A stretch of 64,000 nt of DNA, from assembly GCA_016876015.1 (NCBI GenBank), contig VGOD01000002.1:1-64000 (forward strand). The letters are read 5' to 3'. Shown piece after piece: positions 47,957 to 57,581 of the stretch; positions within the stretch are counted from its first letter, which is position 1, and every line of letters starts with the position of its first letter. The DNA comes from Chloroflexota bacterium (lineage in GTDB: Bacteria; Chloroflexota; Anaerolineae; CG2-30-64-16). Both the position numbers and the translations under genes were made by a program. The notes under the pieces are model-generated. The model searched no databases and was not told the origin of the DNA. It saw only the letters and a program-made list of their open reading frames with translations.

Positions 47957-47974
47957 GTAATACGTGCTTCAGTT

Positions 47975-48426
47975 ATAGGATCTACGCAGTGGGCTCCTCG
48001 TCGCGGTCATTGCCCCTAGAACACCGGTCACGTAATCCGCCACGGGCGACCGAGGCTTCGTCGTGAGCTCAGCCGAACGGCCACTGCAACGCTGGCGAAG
48101 TCCCACAGGGATGCTTCGCAATCGCCCTGCGGCGACGAGAGCCAGCCGACGCCGAGCCTGTCCTGAGCTTGCCGAAGGATCGGCTGTGCAGTGGTGGCAG
48201 CGGTTTTCAACCGCCCGACCGTCGGGCTTGGCATTCCTTGCCCGACGTTCCAGGGGGTCTGCGGCTCCGAGGAGCGTAGTATGCGATTGCGCCAGCATCC
48301 TTCAGGACGAAGCAATCTTTCTCGCCAGACAGGGGATTGCTTCGCGGACTGCGCTCGCAATGATGTGCGACTGTGTAAGGCCGTGTCTTGCGTGGCGGGT
48401 TGTTGGCCCTACTGCCTAACTCCTGT
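47975..48426. mobile_element. Larger diverged relative of the 9061-9195 MITE, with nested dispersed repeats
   Basis: Ends ATAGGATCTACGCAGTG … TACTGCCTAACTCCTGT (3 and 2 mismatches to the 9061 TIRs); flanks CAGTT/CAGCT; internal CCTGAGCTTGCCGAAGGA and GATTGCTTCGC…CTCGCAATGA. Confidence 0.5.
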
Positions 48427-48448
48427 CAGCTAAAGGGCCATTATGGGC

Positions 48449-51400
48449 TCATCGTTTGCCCGGCAGGGCAGGCGATTTGTCCGCCTGGGACGCTGGTCCG
48501 CTTTGGCCGGCGGCTGTCTGCGATCCGGATCTGGTTATGATCGGCAGATAGCGGCGCTCATTGTACGGCCAATCCTGCACCTGGATGCCATCAACGAAGC
48601 TCCAGGTGTTGAAGAGATTATCTTCACGGTTCCAGTTCGAAAACTCAAGTTGCACGGTCTGGCCGGCGTAGGGTCGCAGGTCTAGCATCGCCAGCTTCCA
48701 GCCGGTGTCGTGCAAAACGCCGTATTGGTTGGTGGTGTTCCCATCGCGCAACAAGAGCGCCAGTTGCTGGCCTTTCTCGTCGAGGATGGTCACCTCGAAA
48801 GCATCCACATATCGCTGAAGCCGTTGGCTGAATACCACATCGTAGGAGAAGACGCGATACCAGAAGGTCAGTGTCGGCTGCGCCACATGGGCCAGGCCCG
48901 GCACGACGATGGTTTGCGAGAGCGTTGCGCTGCCTACGGGCACCTGCCCCGGTTCTTCCACGCTGGGGCCGTATTCGGGCGTCCCCAGCCGCGCAGCCAG
49001 TACCGTGTAGCTGCCTGGGCCATTTGTCGGCACAACCGCTTTGCGCAGCAGCCCACTGGTCCCCCACTCGCTGAAGTTGCCGGTATCGAAACTGCCGTTG
49101 CGAACCGTCTCGATCACGGTATAGGCATCGCCCGCGCTATACCCGGCCTGGTTGCCGGCGACGTCGCGTGCGCGCACTCGGAAGTAGTAGGCGTGACCGC
49201 GTTGCCCGCCGAAGACCGCCTGCGTCAACGTTGTGTCCACCAGCCAATCTTCCCACGCGCCTTGCAGACCGTTGCGCACCTGGACGTCGAAACTGGCCAG
49301 GCCTGAACCGGGTGACAGATCGCTCCCCGACCAACGCACGGTGAAGTTTGGAGCGGTGGAATACTTGCTGAGCGCACTCATCCGCGCCAGGGGCGGCTGG
49401 CGGTCAATGGCAATCGTGTAGAGGCGCGGCTGCTCCGCATTCCCGGCCCGATCGCGGGCGGCGATCTGCACCGTATGCAGGCCATCAGCGTTCAGAGAGA
49501 AACTTTCGCCCGTATTCCAGGCCCCGCCGTTGACCTGCCACGAGATAGTCTCGACGCCTGACGCCGCATCGGCGGCCGACATGGTAAATGTGACCGCGCT
49601 GCGATACCAATCATTTTGCCCCGCGCTGCCCGTCAGCGTCACGATCGTCGTCGGCGGCGTACCATCGTACCACAGAGCCGAAGGAAGCGCAACCGCCGTG
49701 AGATGATCGCTGTTGCCAGCCCGATCGCGCAACCAGACGAACAGGTCGTGTTGGCCTTCAGCCGGGACTTGCACCCCTTCCAGGATTTCGCTGGCCGGGT
49801 AAAAGACGCCATCAGATGCGTGAGCCGGCCCCGCGCCGAACCGCACGTAGGCGCCCGCGATGCCAGACTGATCGAGCGGATTACGCCACGTCAAACGGAA
49901 GTTGTTATAGTGCTGCCAACCGCCTGGCTCGGCCGCCAGCCGCTCGGGCGTGGCCGGCGGCTGCAGGTCAATGCGCACCGTGGTTTGGCGGATCGGCTCA
50001 ACGTTGCCCGCGACATCCTCGCTGGCATAGGCGAACACATACTTATCGGGCGCTGTCAGGGTCAGCGACGTTCCCGTGACCCAGTCGCCGGCATCCAGCC
50101 GGTAGCGCGTGGTTGCAACCCCCGAGCGCAGGTCCGCAGGTTCCAGGGTAAGCGTGACGGCCGACCGATACCAGCCATCCACGCCCGCCATCCCCTGGAT
50201 GCGCAGCGTGGTCGTGGGCGGCGTGGCATCGTAGCGCAACAACGGCGCCAACGCATGGTTGCGCTGGTCGGCGTTGCCTGCGCCATCGCGCAGCCAGAGA
50301 TATAGACGATGTACGCCTTCGGCCGGTACGGTGAGGTTGTCCAGACGATTCGTGACAGGCGAAAACACGCCATCATCTGGCGCGGCCGGCGCCTGGTTTA
50401 GCCGGTAGAAGACGCCCGCGATGCCGCTGAGATCGGTGGGGTTGGCCCATTGCACACCAAAACGGTTCGTACGGGTCCAGGCGGTGGGCATCGTCTCGAC
50501 GGCGGTGGGCGCGACCGGCGCAGCCTTATCCAGCCTGATCTGCACCGGGAAGCTGCGCTCGACGTTGCCGGCCAGGTCAACCGAGTAGAAATCGAGGGTA
50601 TAAAGACCATCGGCGGTCAGTTGGACCTGCGCGCCAGACTGCCAGGGGCCATCGTTGAGGCGATAGTGCGTCGCTGCAACGCCTGAGCCGGTATCGGTCG
50701 CGATCAGCCGGATCGTCAGCGGCGAAACGAACCAGCCGTTTTGACCCTGTGCACCCTCGACCAGATAGGCAGTGGCCGGCGGAGTCACGTCCAGCCGGGC
50801 CTGGGCCGAGCCGGTCGCGGACCGATTGCCCGCGGCGTCCTCGCCGTAGAAGTCTATCTGGTAGACGCCATCGGCCGGGAGCTGGAACTGTGAGGCGGTC
50901 TGCCATGCGGTGTTGTTTAGCCGATAGTAGCCGACCGGATTGCCCGACAGGGTGTCGCTGAGCGCCAGCGTGAACCGCACCGCCGCGGTGTACCAACCGC
51001 TGGCCGGCGGCGGCCGTTCAGCCAGCAACGCCACGGCCGGCGGCGTGAAGTCCAGGCCGATCGTGATCGTGCGCATCGGCTCGAGATTGCCGGCCACGTC
51101 CTGGGCGTAGTAATTCACGACGTGCAGACCTTCATTGGCAATCTGGACCGAGGGAAAAACGGTCCAGGGGTTGGCGTCAACCCGATTCCACACCACATCT
51201 ATGCCGGAGCCGCCCGGCCCATCGGATGCGCTGAAGCTGGCTGAGACGGCTGTGCTGTACCAGCCGCTGGCGGGCAGCGGGGGACTCAACTGCAGGCTGC
51301 TGACCGGCGGCGTGCCGTCGTACCAAAAGACCTGCGGGTCCACATTGCGATTGTTATGGTCCGCATTGCCGGCCGCATCCACGAGCCAGAGATAGAGATC

Positions 51401-53086
51401 GTGCTTGCCATCGGCCGGCACGACGATGTCAGTCAGCGTGCCGGTCGGCGGCCTGGGGCTATCGCTTATGCTGACGAAGATGCCGTCGGTCGGATAGAGG
51501 CCGGGGCGGTTAATGCGATAGTAGACGCCGACGATCCCAGAAAGATCAGGGGGATTGGTCCAACGCTCCGAGAAGCGATTGACATTGGTCCAGGTGCGCG
51601 CCGGATTGCCCTGCAAACCCGAGGGCGGCGAGGGGGATGTGCGATCCAGATAGAGGATGGTTGACGCCGTGCGAGTGTGATCCGCGCGGCCGAACATATC
51701 CTGCAGCCACACGTAGACAGGGTGCGCTCCATCATCTGTGGGCGCGATGCCGGCAATGTAGGGCGCAGCAGTGGGCACGAAGATGCCGTCGGTCTGGGTC
51801 GTCGGCGGTTGATCCAACTTGTACCAGGCGCCGGTGATCGTCGCCAGTTCGGGCGGATTGGTCCACGAAAGGGCAAAGCTGGCGAGGTTAGTCCAGTTGA
51901 CAGGGCTGGCCTGCAGGTTCTGCGGCGCGCCAGGCGCGGCGGCCGAGACGGTGAAAGCCGCATTGCTGCGGTCGGCGCCGCGGTTGCCAGCGCGATCTAT
52001 CGCCTCGACTTCGATTAAGACCTGGCTGCTGTTCACTGCCGGTGGGGTCCAGCCGTAGCTCCCGCCATTGGGGACGCCGGCCGCGATCGGCATCCAGTCG
52101 GCGCCGCTGTTGTACGAAACGCTGATGGTGATCGGATTAGCGGCCAGTCCTCCGGCATCCGCCGCGCTCCAGGTAATCGAGTACGGCCGGCCACTCGCCC
52201 ATACCTCTCCGCCGTTCGGCTTGAGCACCGTGACGGTTGGCGGCGTGCGGTCGAAGGTGAACGTCACGCCCGCGCCTGGGGTCTCGGTGTTGCCCGCAAC
52301 GTCGGTCGCGCGGCTGCGGATCACGTAGCTGCCATCGGCCCACGCCGGAGCTGCGCCGGCGTAGGTCCAGCTCGCTGCGCCGTTGGCATCCAGCCATTGC
52401 TCGCCGCTGGTCCAGGCTGCTCCGTTCCAATAGAGACCGGTCGCCGTGGATCGAATGCTCACCGCTGCCCGGTTCACCCCAGAGACGCCATCGGTGGCCG
52501 TTCCTTGAATCGTTGGCCCTGTGTTGAGCGCCGCGTTCTGCGCCGGGCTGGTGATGACGGAAGCCGGCGCCGTGGCGTCGACGCGCACCGTGTAGGCCGG
52601 GCTGGTTTCCAGCGCGGCGCCGAGCTCCTGAATCCGAAAGCGGATTTGATTGGCGGTCGCTGAGTCCCCGAAAACCAGGCCTGTGACGGTCAACATCTGC
52701 GTGGCGCTGATCGCGCCGCCCACCGTGAGGCTGGCGGTTGACCAGGATGACCAGTTGGCGCCGCCATCGGCGCTGATGGTATAGGCGGCAGTGGCGGGAT
52801 CCAATCCTCCTGGCGCCTGGACGGTGACAGTGCCTGTCGTCGGGATCGCGACGACCCAGGCGACAGGCGCGAAATTGCTCCAGGTCGCAGCGACGACCGC
52901 GACTGGCGCAGGTTTTGCAGTCAGTCTGTTCCCCGCGCTGATTGGCGTCGCGATGATCAACAGAGCGATCAGGAGCCATAGGCCGGGCAGGCGGACCGAG
53001 GCCAGATGCCAGTTCGTGGAACGCAGAGTGAACTGGCTGCCCGGTCGCCGTGAAGCGCCGCCGGCTCGGTGATCTTCGATGCGCAT
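48449..53086 (-). CDS. Large secreted multidomain protein with Ig/OmpL47-type repeats
   Basis: 1545-aa ORF; repeated 'WYRSAVTFTMSAADAASGVETISWQVNGGAWNTGESFSLNADGLHTV' and 'FRLTWRNPLDQSGIAGAYVRFGAGPAHASDGVF' modules. Confidence 0.75.
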   Translation of the reverse strand: MRIEDHRAGGASRRPGSQFTLRSTNWHLASVRLPGLWLLIALLIIATPISAGNRLTAKPAPVAVVAATWSNFAPVAWVVAIPTTGTVTVQAPGGLDPATAAYTISADGGANWSSWSTASLTVGGAISATQMLTVTGLVFGDSATANQIRFRIQELGAALETSPAYTVRVDATAPASVITSPAQNAALNTGPTIQGTATDGVSGVNRAAVSIRSTATGLYWNGAAWTSGEQWLDANGAASWTYAGAAPAWADGSYVIRSRATDVAGNTETPGAGVTFTFDRTPPTVTVLKPNGGEVWASGRPYSITWSAADAGGLAANPITISVSYNSGADWMPIAAGVPNGGSYGWTPPAVNSSQVLIEVEAIDRAGNRGADRSNAAFTVSAAAPGAPQNLQASPVNWTNLASFALSWTNPPELATITGAWYKLDQPPTTQTDGIFVPTAAPYIAGIAPTDDGAHPVYVWLQDMFGRADHTRTASTILYLDRTSPSPPSGLQGNPARTWTNVNRFSERWTNPPDLSGIVGVYYRINRPGLYPTDGIFVSISDSPRPPTGTLTDIVVPADGKHDLYLWLVDAAGNADHNNRNVDPQVFWYDGTPPVSSLQLSPPLPASGWYSTAVSASFSASDGPGGSGIDVVWNRVDANPWTVFPSVQIANEGLHVVNYYAQDVAGNLEPMRTITIGLDFTPPAVALLAERPPPASGWYTAAVRFTLALSDTLSGNPVGYYRLNNTAWQTASQFQLPADGVYQIDFYGEDAAGNRSATGSAQARLDVTPPATAYLVEGAQGQNGWFVSPLTIRLIATDTGSGVAATHYRLNDGPWQSGAQVQLTADGLYTLDFYSVDLAGNVERSFPVQIRLDKAAPVAPTAVETMPTAWTRTNRFGVQWANPTDLSGIAGVFYRLNQAPAAPDDGVFSPVTNRLDNLTVPAEGVHRLYLWLRDGAGNADQRNHALAPLLRYDATPPTTTLRIQGMAGVDGWYRSAVTLTLEPADLRSGVATTRYRLDAGDWVTGTSLTLTAPDKYVFAYASEDVAGNVEPIRQTTVRIDLQPPATPERLAAEPGGWQHYNNFRLTWRNPLDQSGIAGAYVRFGAGPAHASDGVFYPASEILEGVQVPAEGQHDLFVWLRDRAGNSDHLTAVALPSALWYDGTPPTTIVTLTGSAGQNDWYRSAVTFTMSAADAASGVETISWQVNGGAWNTGESFSLNADGLHTVQIAARDRAGNAEQPRLYTIAIDRQPPLARMSALSKYSTAPNFTVRWSGSDLSPGSGLASFDVQVRNGLQGAWEDWLVDTTLTQAVFGGQRGHAYYFRVRARDVAGNQAGYSAGDAYTVIETVRNGSFDTGNFSEWGTSGLLRKAVVPTNGPGSYTVLAARLGTPEYGPSVEEPGQVPVGSATLSQTIVVPGLAHVAQPTLTFWYRVFSYDVVFSQRLQRYVDAFEVTILDEKGQQLALLLRDGNTTNQYGVLHDTGWKLAMLDLRPYAGQTVQLEFSNWNREDNLFNTWSFVDGIQVQDWPYNERRYLPIITRSGSQTAAGQSGPASQADKSPALPGKR

Positions 53087-53181
53087 GGCGCAACCTCAAG
53101 GCTTGATGTGGAAGCAGGGGAACGCAACGCGTCCCCCTGCCCCAAGTGCGAGGATAGCAGGCGATAACCCCGGGCGACCGC

Positions 53182-53871
53182 TCACACGCCGGCGTCGAAT
53201 CTATAGCCGATCCCGCGCGCGGTCAGCAGGTAATGCGGTTCTTCTGGGTTCGGCTCGATCTTGGCGCGCAGGCGGCGGATGTAGACGGCCACCTGGTTGG
53301 AGTAGCCTTCGTAGTCGTAGCCCCAAACTGTGCTTAGCAACTGCTCGTGCGTCAACACGCGGCCACTGTTGCGTACCAGGTAGTGGAGCAGGCGGAACTC
53401 GATGGGCGTCAACTCGACGCTCTTGCCGCCGGGCGTCGTTGTCGTATTGTTGACGGGGTCGAGCCGGAATGCGCCGACCATCAGTTGGTTCTGCGGCTCG
53501 CCGAAGGTGAAAGCTTCGGCGCGGCGCATGACCGAGCGCACGCGCGCCAGCAGCTCAGCCGGCTCGAACGGCTTCGCCAGGTAATCATCAGCACCCAGGT
53601 CCAGGCCGTAGACCCGATCGCTCGTCTCGCCCTTGGCCGAAAGGATGATGATTGGCAGATTCGTCGTGCGCCGCAGCCGCTTCGTGACCTCCCATCCATC
53701 CAGGCCCGGCATCATCACATCCAGGATCAGTAGATCGGGCGCCTTCTCATCTATCAGGCGCAAGGCATCCTGGCCGTTCTCGGCTGTGAGCACCGCATAG
53801 CCTTCTTCCTTCAGCAAGAAGGCAGTCATCTTCAAGCTGGGACGATCGTCGTCCACAATCAAGACCCGCAT
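53182..53871 (-). CDS. OmpR/PhoB-family response regulator
   Basis: MRVLIVDDDRPSLKMTAFLLKEEGYAVLTAENGQDALRLIDEKAPDLLILDVMMPGLDGWEV; LTPIEFRLLHYLVRNSGRVLTHEQLLSTVWGYDYEGYSNQVAVYIRRLRAKIE. Confidence 0.95.
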   Translation of the reverse strand: MRVLIVDDDRPSLKMTAFLLKEEGYAVLTAENGQDALRLIDEKAPDLLILDVMMPGLDGWEVTKRLRRTTNLPIIILSAKGETSDRVYGLDLGADDYLAKPFEPAELLARVRSVMRRAEAFTFGEPQNQLMVGAFRLDPVNNTTTTPGGKSVELTPIEFRLLHYLVRNSGRVLTHEQLLSTVWGYDYEGYSNQVAVYIRRLRAKIEPNPEEPHYLLTARGIGYRFDAGV

Positions 53872-54125
53872 AATTCCCACACGCTCCTCGCCGGCAGGTT
53901 TGCTCCAGGCGGCCGGCTCCGATTTCGCAAGGGTATTATACCATCGGGATGAGGTATCGGCAAACGTCTCCCGAAATGCGGGATGTGCGGCGGGCGAGCG
54001 AGAGTTCACAGCGTGTTCCTTTCGATTCGATGCAGCGACTCTGCCCATCGTAGCCAGTACAGATGAACAGGATATGAACGCCCCGCCGGGTCACTTTGAC
54101 AGTCTTTTCACACCACAATTCTGCG

Positions 54126-54162
54126 CACACCTGTCAGGTTCTTGAAAGACCTGACAGGTGTG
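54126..54162. repeat. Perfect inverted repeat, 14-bp arms
   Basis: CACACCTGTCAGGT-TCTTGAAAG-ACCTGACAGGTGTG. Confidence 0.9.
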
Positions 54163-54283
54163 CAGGCCGAAAAGGTGCATTGCAAGCTGAATGTAAGGTT
54201 TAACTGTTGACATATGGTGTAAAATGAGTTAGCTTCTGGTTGAGCTGAGAGTGGGCTGCAATTATCAAATAAGGAGGATGTTC

Positions 54284-57200
54284 ATGGAAGTCATGAAGTA
54301 TCTCAAGGTAATTGGGTTGACCGTTCTTCTGATGGCCGCGTTGGCGCTGGCTGCGCCGGCGGGGGCGAAGGAACTCGATGCGCGCAGCCAGGCTGCGCCT
54401 TCGGCGCCTGCTGCGGGCAGCATCGGGGATCTGGTCTGGCGTGATGACAATCTGAACGGGTTGCCTGATGGCGGCGAGGCGGGCATCAACAACGTGCTGA
54501 TGCAGTTGTTCAGCAAGCCTTGTGTGAATGTCCTGCCCGGCGATACGCCGACGGCAACGGCAACCACCGCGGGCGGCGGCATATACGCGTTCTCTGGCTT
54601 GGGCGCGGGGCACTACTGTGTGAGGCCGGCCCCCAGCAACTTCGCTCCGGGCGGCGCGCTCTATCGCCTGGCCTACACTCCCGAACCATCCATCGCGCCT
54701 GAGGCGCGCGATGTGATCCTGGCGACTGGTCAGGTCTTCAACGACGCCGACTTCGGCTACACCGATAGCGGCCTCGCCCTCACCAAGACGGCTTCGACCA
54801 CCGGATCGTGCCCCGGCGTGGACCCGCTCACGATCTACGATCCGGGCACGACCGTCACCTACTGCTACGATGTACACAACACGGGGCATACCTATCTGAA
54901 AAATGTGCAGTTGTCCGATGACAAGCTGGGATTTCTGGGCTACTACCCCGGTCCAGGTCCGCTGGCGCCGGGCGCTCACTGGCTGTTCTCGACTTCGACC
55001 CAGATCTACACCACCACGGTGAACATCGGGTCTGTAACGGGCGATCCGAGTGACTTCAAGAGCCGGCCGCTTCCCGGCGATTCCCCCAGCGCGCAAGACC
55101 CGGCGACCGTCTACTACGTCCCGCGGGCGGTCATCGGAGACCGGGTGTGGGAGGATGTCAACGGCAATGGCGTGCAGGATGCCGGCGAGCCGGGCATCGC
55201 TAACGTCACGGTGAGGCTCTATGACAGCTCCGACGTGCTGCGAGGTACGACAACAACCAACGGCAGCGGCCTGTACAGCTTCAATCCGATCCCCGGCGAC
55301 TACTATGTGCAGTTCGTGCTGCCAGGCGGCTATGTGTTCACTTTCCGGGACCAGGGTGCGAACGATACCGCCGACAGCGATCCCGATAGGACCACCGGCA
55401 AGACGGCTGTGACCACCCTGGTTTCGGCCGAGTATGACCCGACCTGGGACGCCGGTATGTTCCGCTATGCGACGTTGGGCGACAAGGTATGGTCGGACAC
55501 CAATGCGAACGGCATCCAGGACGGGGGCGAGGCGGGCTTGAGCGGGGTGACGGTCAAGCTGTACAACAGCGCCAACGTCTTGCAGGGCACGACGACGACC
55601 AACGCCAGCGGGGTCTACAGCTTCACGAACCTGGTGCCTGGCGACTACTATGTGGAGTTCGTCAAGCCGGCGGGCTACGTGTTCAGCCCGCAGGATCAGG
55701 GCGCCAACGATGCGGTGGACAGCGATGCGAACACGAGCACGGGCAAGACGGCAGTGACGACGCTGATCTCGGGCGAGAGCGATCTGACCTGGGATGCGGG
55801 GCTGTATCAGTATGCGACGTTGGGCGACAAGGTATGGTCGGACACCAATGCGAACGGCATCCAGGACGGGGGCGAGGCGGGCTTGAGCGGGGTGACGGTC
55901 AAGCTGTACAACAGCGCCAACGTCTTGCAGGGCACGACGACGACCAACGCCAGCGGGGTCTACAGCTTCACGAACCTGGTGCCTGGCGACTACTATGTCC
56001 AGTTCACGCTGCTGACGGGCTATTACTTCAGCCCGCAGGATCAGGGTGCGAACGATGCGGTGGACAGCGATGCAGACACGAGCACGGGCAAGACGGCAGT
56101 GACGACGCTGATCTCGGGCGAGAGCGATCTGACCTGGGACGCGGGGATGTACTACCATGCGAGCCTGGGCGATTTCGTCTGGAATGACACGGACGCCGAC
56201 AAGGTTCAGGATCCTGGCGAGCTCGGTATCCCCGGTGTTGTGATCAGCCTGACCCTGCCGAGCGGCGCTGTGCTCACGACGACTACCGATGTTAACGGCC
56301 TGTACCTCTTCGACAACCTGCCGGCCGGGAACTTCGTGGTAGATGTGGTCTCGGTGCCCAGCGGCTACTTCCTGACCACTGCCAACGATCCGCTGCCGGT
56401 GACTCTGGCGCCGAGCCAGAACTACCGAGACGCCGACTTCGGCTATGCCGGCAAGGGACATATCGTCGGCGTGGTGTTCTATGATTGGAACAAGGATGGC
56501 GTGCAAGACCCCAACGAGACCGGCATTGACAATGTCGAGGTGTGCCTGTACCAGGATGTAGACGGCGACGGCGTGTTCGACAATCCAGGGGACGTGCAGT
56601 TGGCGTGCCAGAACACGACCGGCGGTGGAGGGTATGCGTTCAATAACTACATGCCTGGCCACTACCTGGTGGTGCAGACGCAGCCATCCGGCTTGCAGAG
56701 CTCACCGGCTTCGCCCAATGTGCGGCCGGTGCACCTGGTCGTTGTGGGACCCGGCGGCCAGTCGGAGCAGCGAGACTTCGGCGAATTCTATGTGGTGCGC
56801 GTGGGCGACCAGGTCTTTGTGGACGCCAACGGCAACGGCATTCAGGACCCTGGAGAACCGGGCATGATCGGTGTGCCGCTGCAACTGACGGGCATTGACG
56901 CCGCTGGAACGGCTATCAGCCAGTCGGTGAACAGCCTGAACGGCGCGTATATCTTCGATATCCTGCTGCCGGGCACTTACACCGTGACCGCGCCGACGAA
57001 CTTCAACAACTATCTGCGCATCTCGGCCAGCCCGCTGATCACGACCTTCGTGATCGGGTCGGCGGCCCGTGAGGATCTGACACTGGACTTCCGCTACGCA
57101 TACCCAACCGGCCTGAGCCTGCAGCGGTTCGATGCTGCGGTGCAGGGCGGCAAGGTGGTCTTGAGTTGGGAGATCATCGGCGCGGCGCCGCAGGGCTTCA

Positions 57201-57451
57201 ACGTGTGGCGCGCCGACAATGCGAAGGCCGCAGGGGCCGTCAAACTGACGGCCACGCCGCTGCTGAGCGCCGACAGCGCCTACCAATTCGTGGACAAGAC
57301 GGTCACAGCCGGCCAGAGCTATTGGTACTGGCTGGATAACGTCAGCGATGGTCAACGCTTTGGCCCACAGTCGGTTGCGGTGCCCGCTGGTCCAACCATG
57401 CGGGTGCGCGCCTTCTTGCCGATGGTGAGTGGGAGTGTGAGCGGCAAGTAG
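54284..57451 (+). CDS. Secreted SdrD B-like/Cna-B repeat protein
   Basis: AAGGAGG RBS 54271-54277; signal peptide; repeated 'LGDKVWSDTNANGIQDGGEAGLSGVTVKLYNSANVLQGTTTTNASGVYSFTNLVPGDYYV'. Confidence 0.88.
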   Translation: MEVMKYLKVIGLTVLLMAALALAAPAGAKELDARSQAAPSAPAAGSIGDLVWRDDNLNGLPDGGEAGINNVLMQLFSKPCVNVLPGDTPTATATTAGGGIYAFSGLGAGHYCVRPAPSNFAPGGALYRLAYTPEPSIAPEARDVILATGQVFNDADFGYTDSGLALTKTASTTGSCPGVDPLTIYDPGTTVTYCYDVHNTGHTYLKNVQLSDDKLGFLGYYPGPGPLAPGAHWLFSTSTQIYTTTVNIGSVTGDPSDFKSRPLPGDSPSAQDPATVYYVPRAVIGDRVWEDVNGNGVQDAGEPGIANVTVRLYDSSDVLRGTTTTNGSGLYSFNPIPGDYYVQFVLPGGYVFTFRDQGANDTADSDPDRTTGKTAVTTLVSAEYDPTWDAGMFRYATLGDKVWSDTNANGIQDGGEAGLSGVTVKLYNSANVLQGTTTTNASGVYSFTNLVPGDYYVEFVKPAGYVFSPQDQGANDAVDSDANTSTGKTAVTTLISGESDLTWDAGLYQYATLGDKVWSDTNANGIQDGGEAGLSGVTVKLYNSANVLQGTTTTNASGVYSFTNLVPGDYYVQFTLLTGYYFSPQDQGANDAVDSDADTSTGKTAVTTLISGESDLTWDAGMYYHASLGDFVWNDTDADKVQDPGELGIPGVVISLTLPSGAVLTTTTDVNGLYLFDNLPAGNFVVDVVSVPSGYFLTTANDPLPVTLAPSQNYRDADFGYAGKGHIVGVVFYDWNKDGVQDPNETGIDNVEVCLYQDVDGDGVFDNPGDVQLACQNTTGGGGYAFNNYMPGHYLVVQTQPSGLQSSPASPNVRPVHLVVVGPGGQSEQRDFGEFYVVRVGDQVFVDANGNGIQDPGEPGMIGVPLQLTGIDAAGTAISQSVNSLNGAYIFDILLPGTYTVTAPTNFNNYLRISASPLITTFVIGSAAREDLTLDFRYAYPTGLSLQRFDAAVQGGKVVLSWEIIGAAPQGFNVWRADNAKAAGAVKLTATPLLSADSAYQFVDKTVTAGQSYWYWLDNVSDGQRFGPQSVAVPAGPTMRVRAFLPMVSGSVSGK
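55466..56155 (+). repeat. Two near-identical 345-nt (115-aa) tandem units within the SdrD-like CDS
   Basis: 'tatgcgacgttgggcgacaaggtatggtcggacacc…' at 55466 and again at 55811. Confidence 0.92.
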
Positions 57452-57458
57452 GGTGGGC

Positions 57459-57535
57459 GTGAAACGTGAAGCGTGAAACGTGAAGCGTGAAACGTGAAGC
57501 GTGAGACGTCCAACGTCCAACTTTCAACCTTCATA
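57459..57535. repeat. Heptanucleotide array (11 units, GTGAAAC/GTGAAGC alternating)
   Basis: gtgaaac gtgaagc gtgaaac gtgaagc gtgaaac gtgaagc gtgagac gtccaac gtccaac tttcaac cttcata. Confidence 0.93.
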
Positions 57536-57545
57536 ACTCAGCAAG

Positions 57546-57581
57546 AGACCCGTCTTCGATGAGGAGGCGGGTCTTTTGTTT
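57546..57581. terminator. Rho-independent terminator between convergent SdrD-like and ATPase genes
   Basis: AGACCCG…CGGGTCT followed by TTTGTTT. Confidence 0.7.

Noticed and set aside
54200-56662. 820-aa antisense ORF opposite the SdrD-like gene
   Set aside because: It is opposite a well-supported repeat protein with RBS and signal peptide. It is His/Arg/Val-rich and its repetitiveness mirrors the sense repeats; a GC-rich codon-bias artefact.
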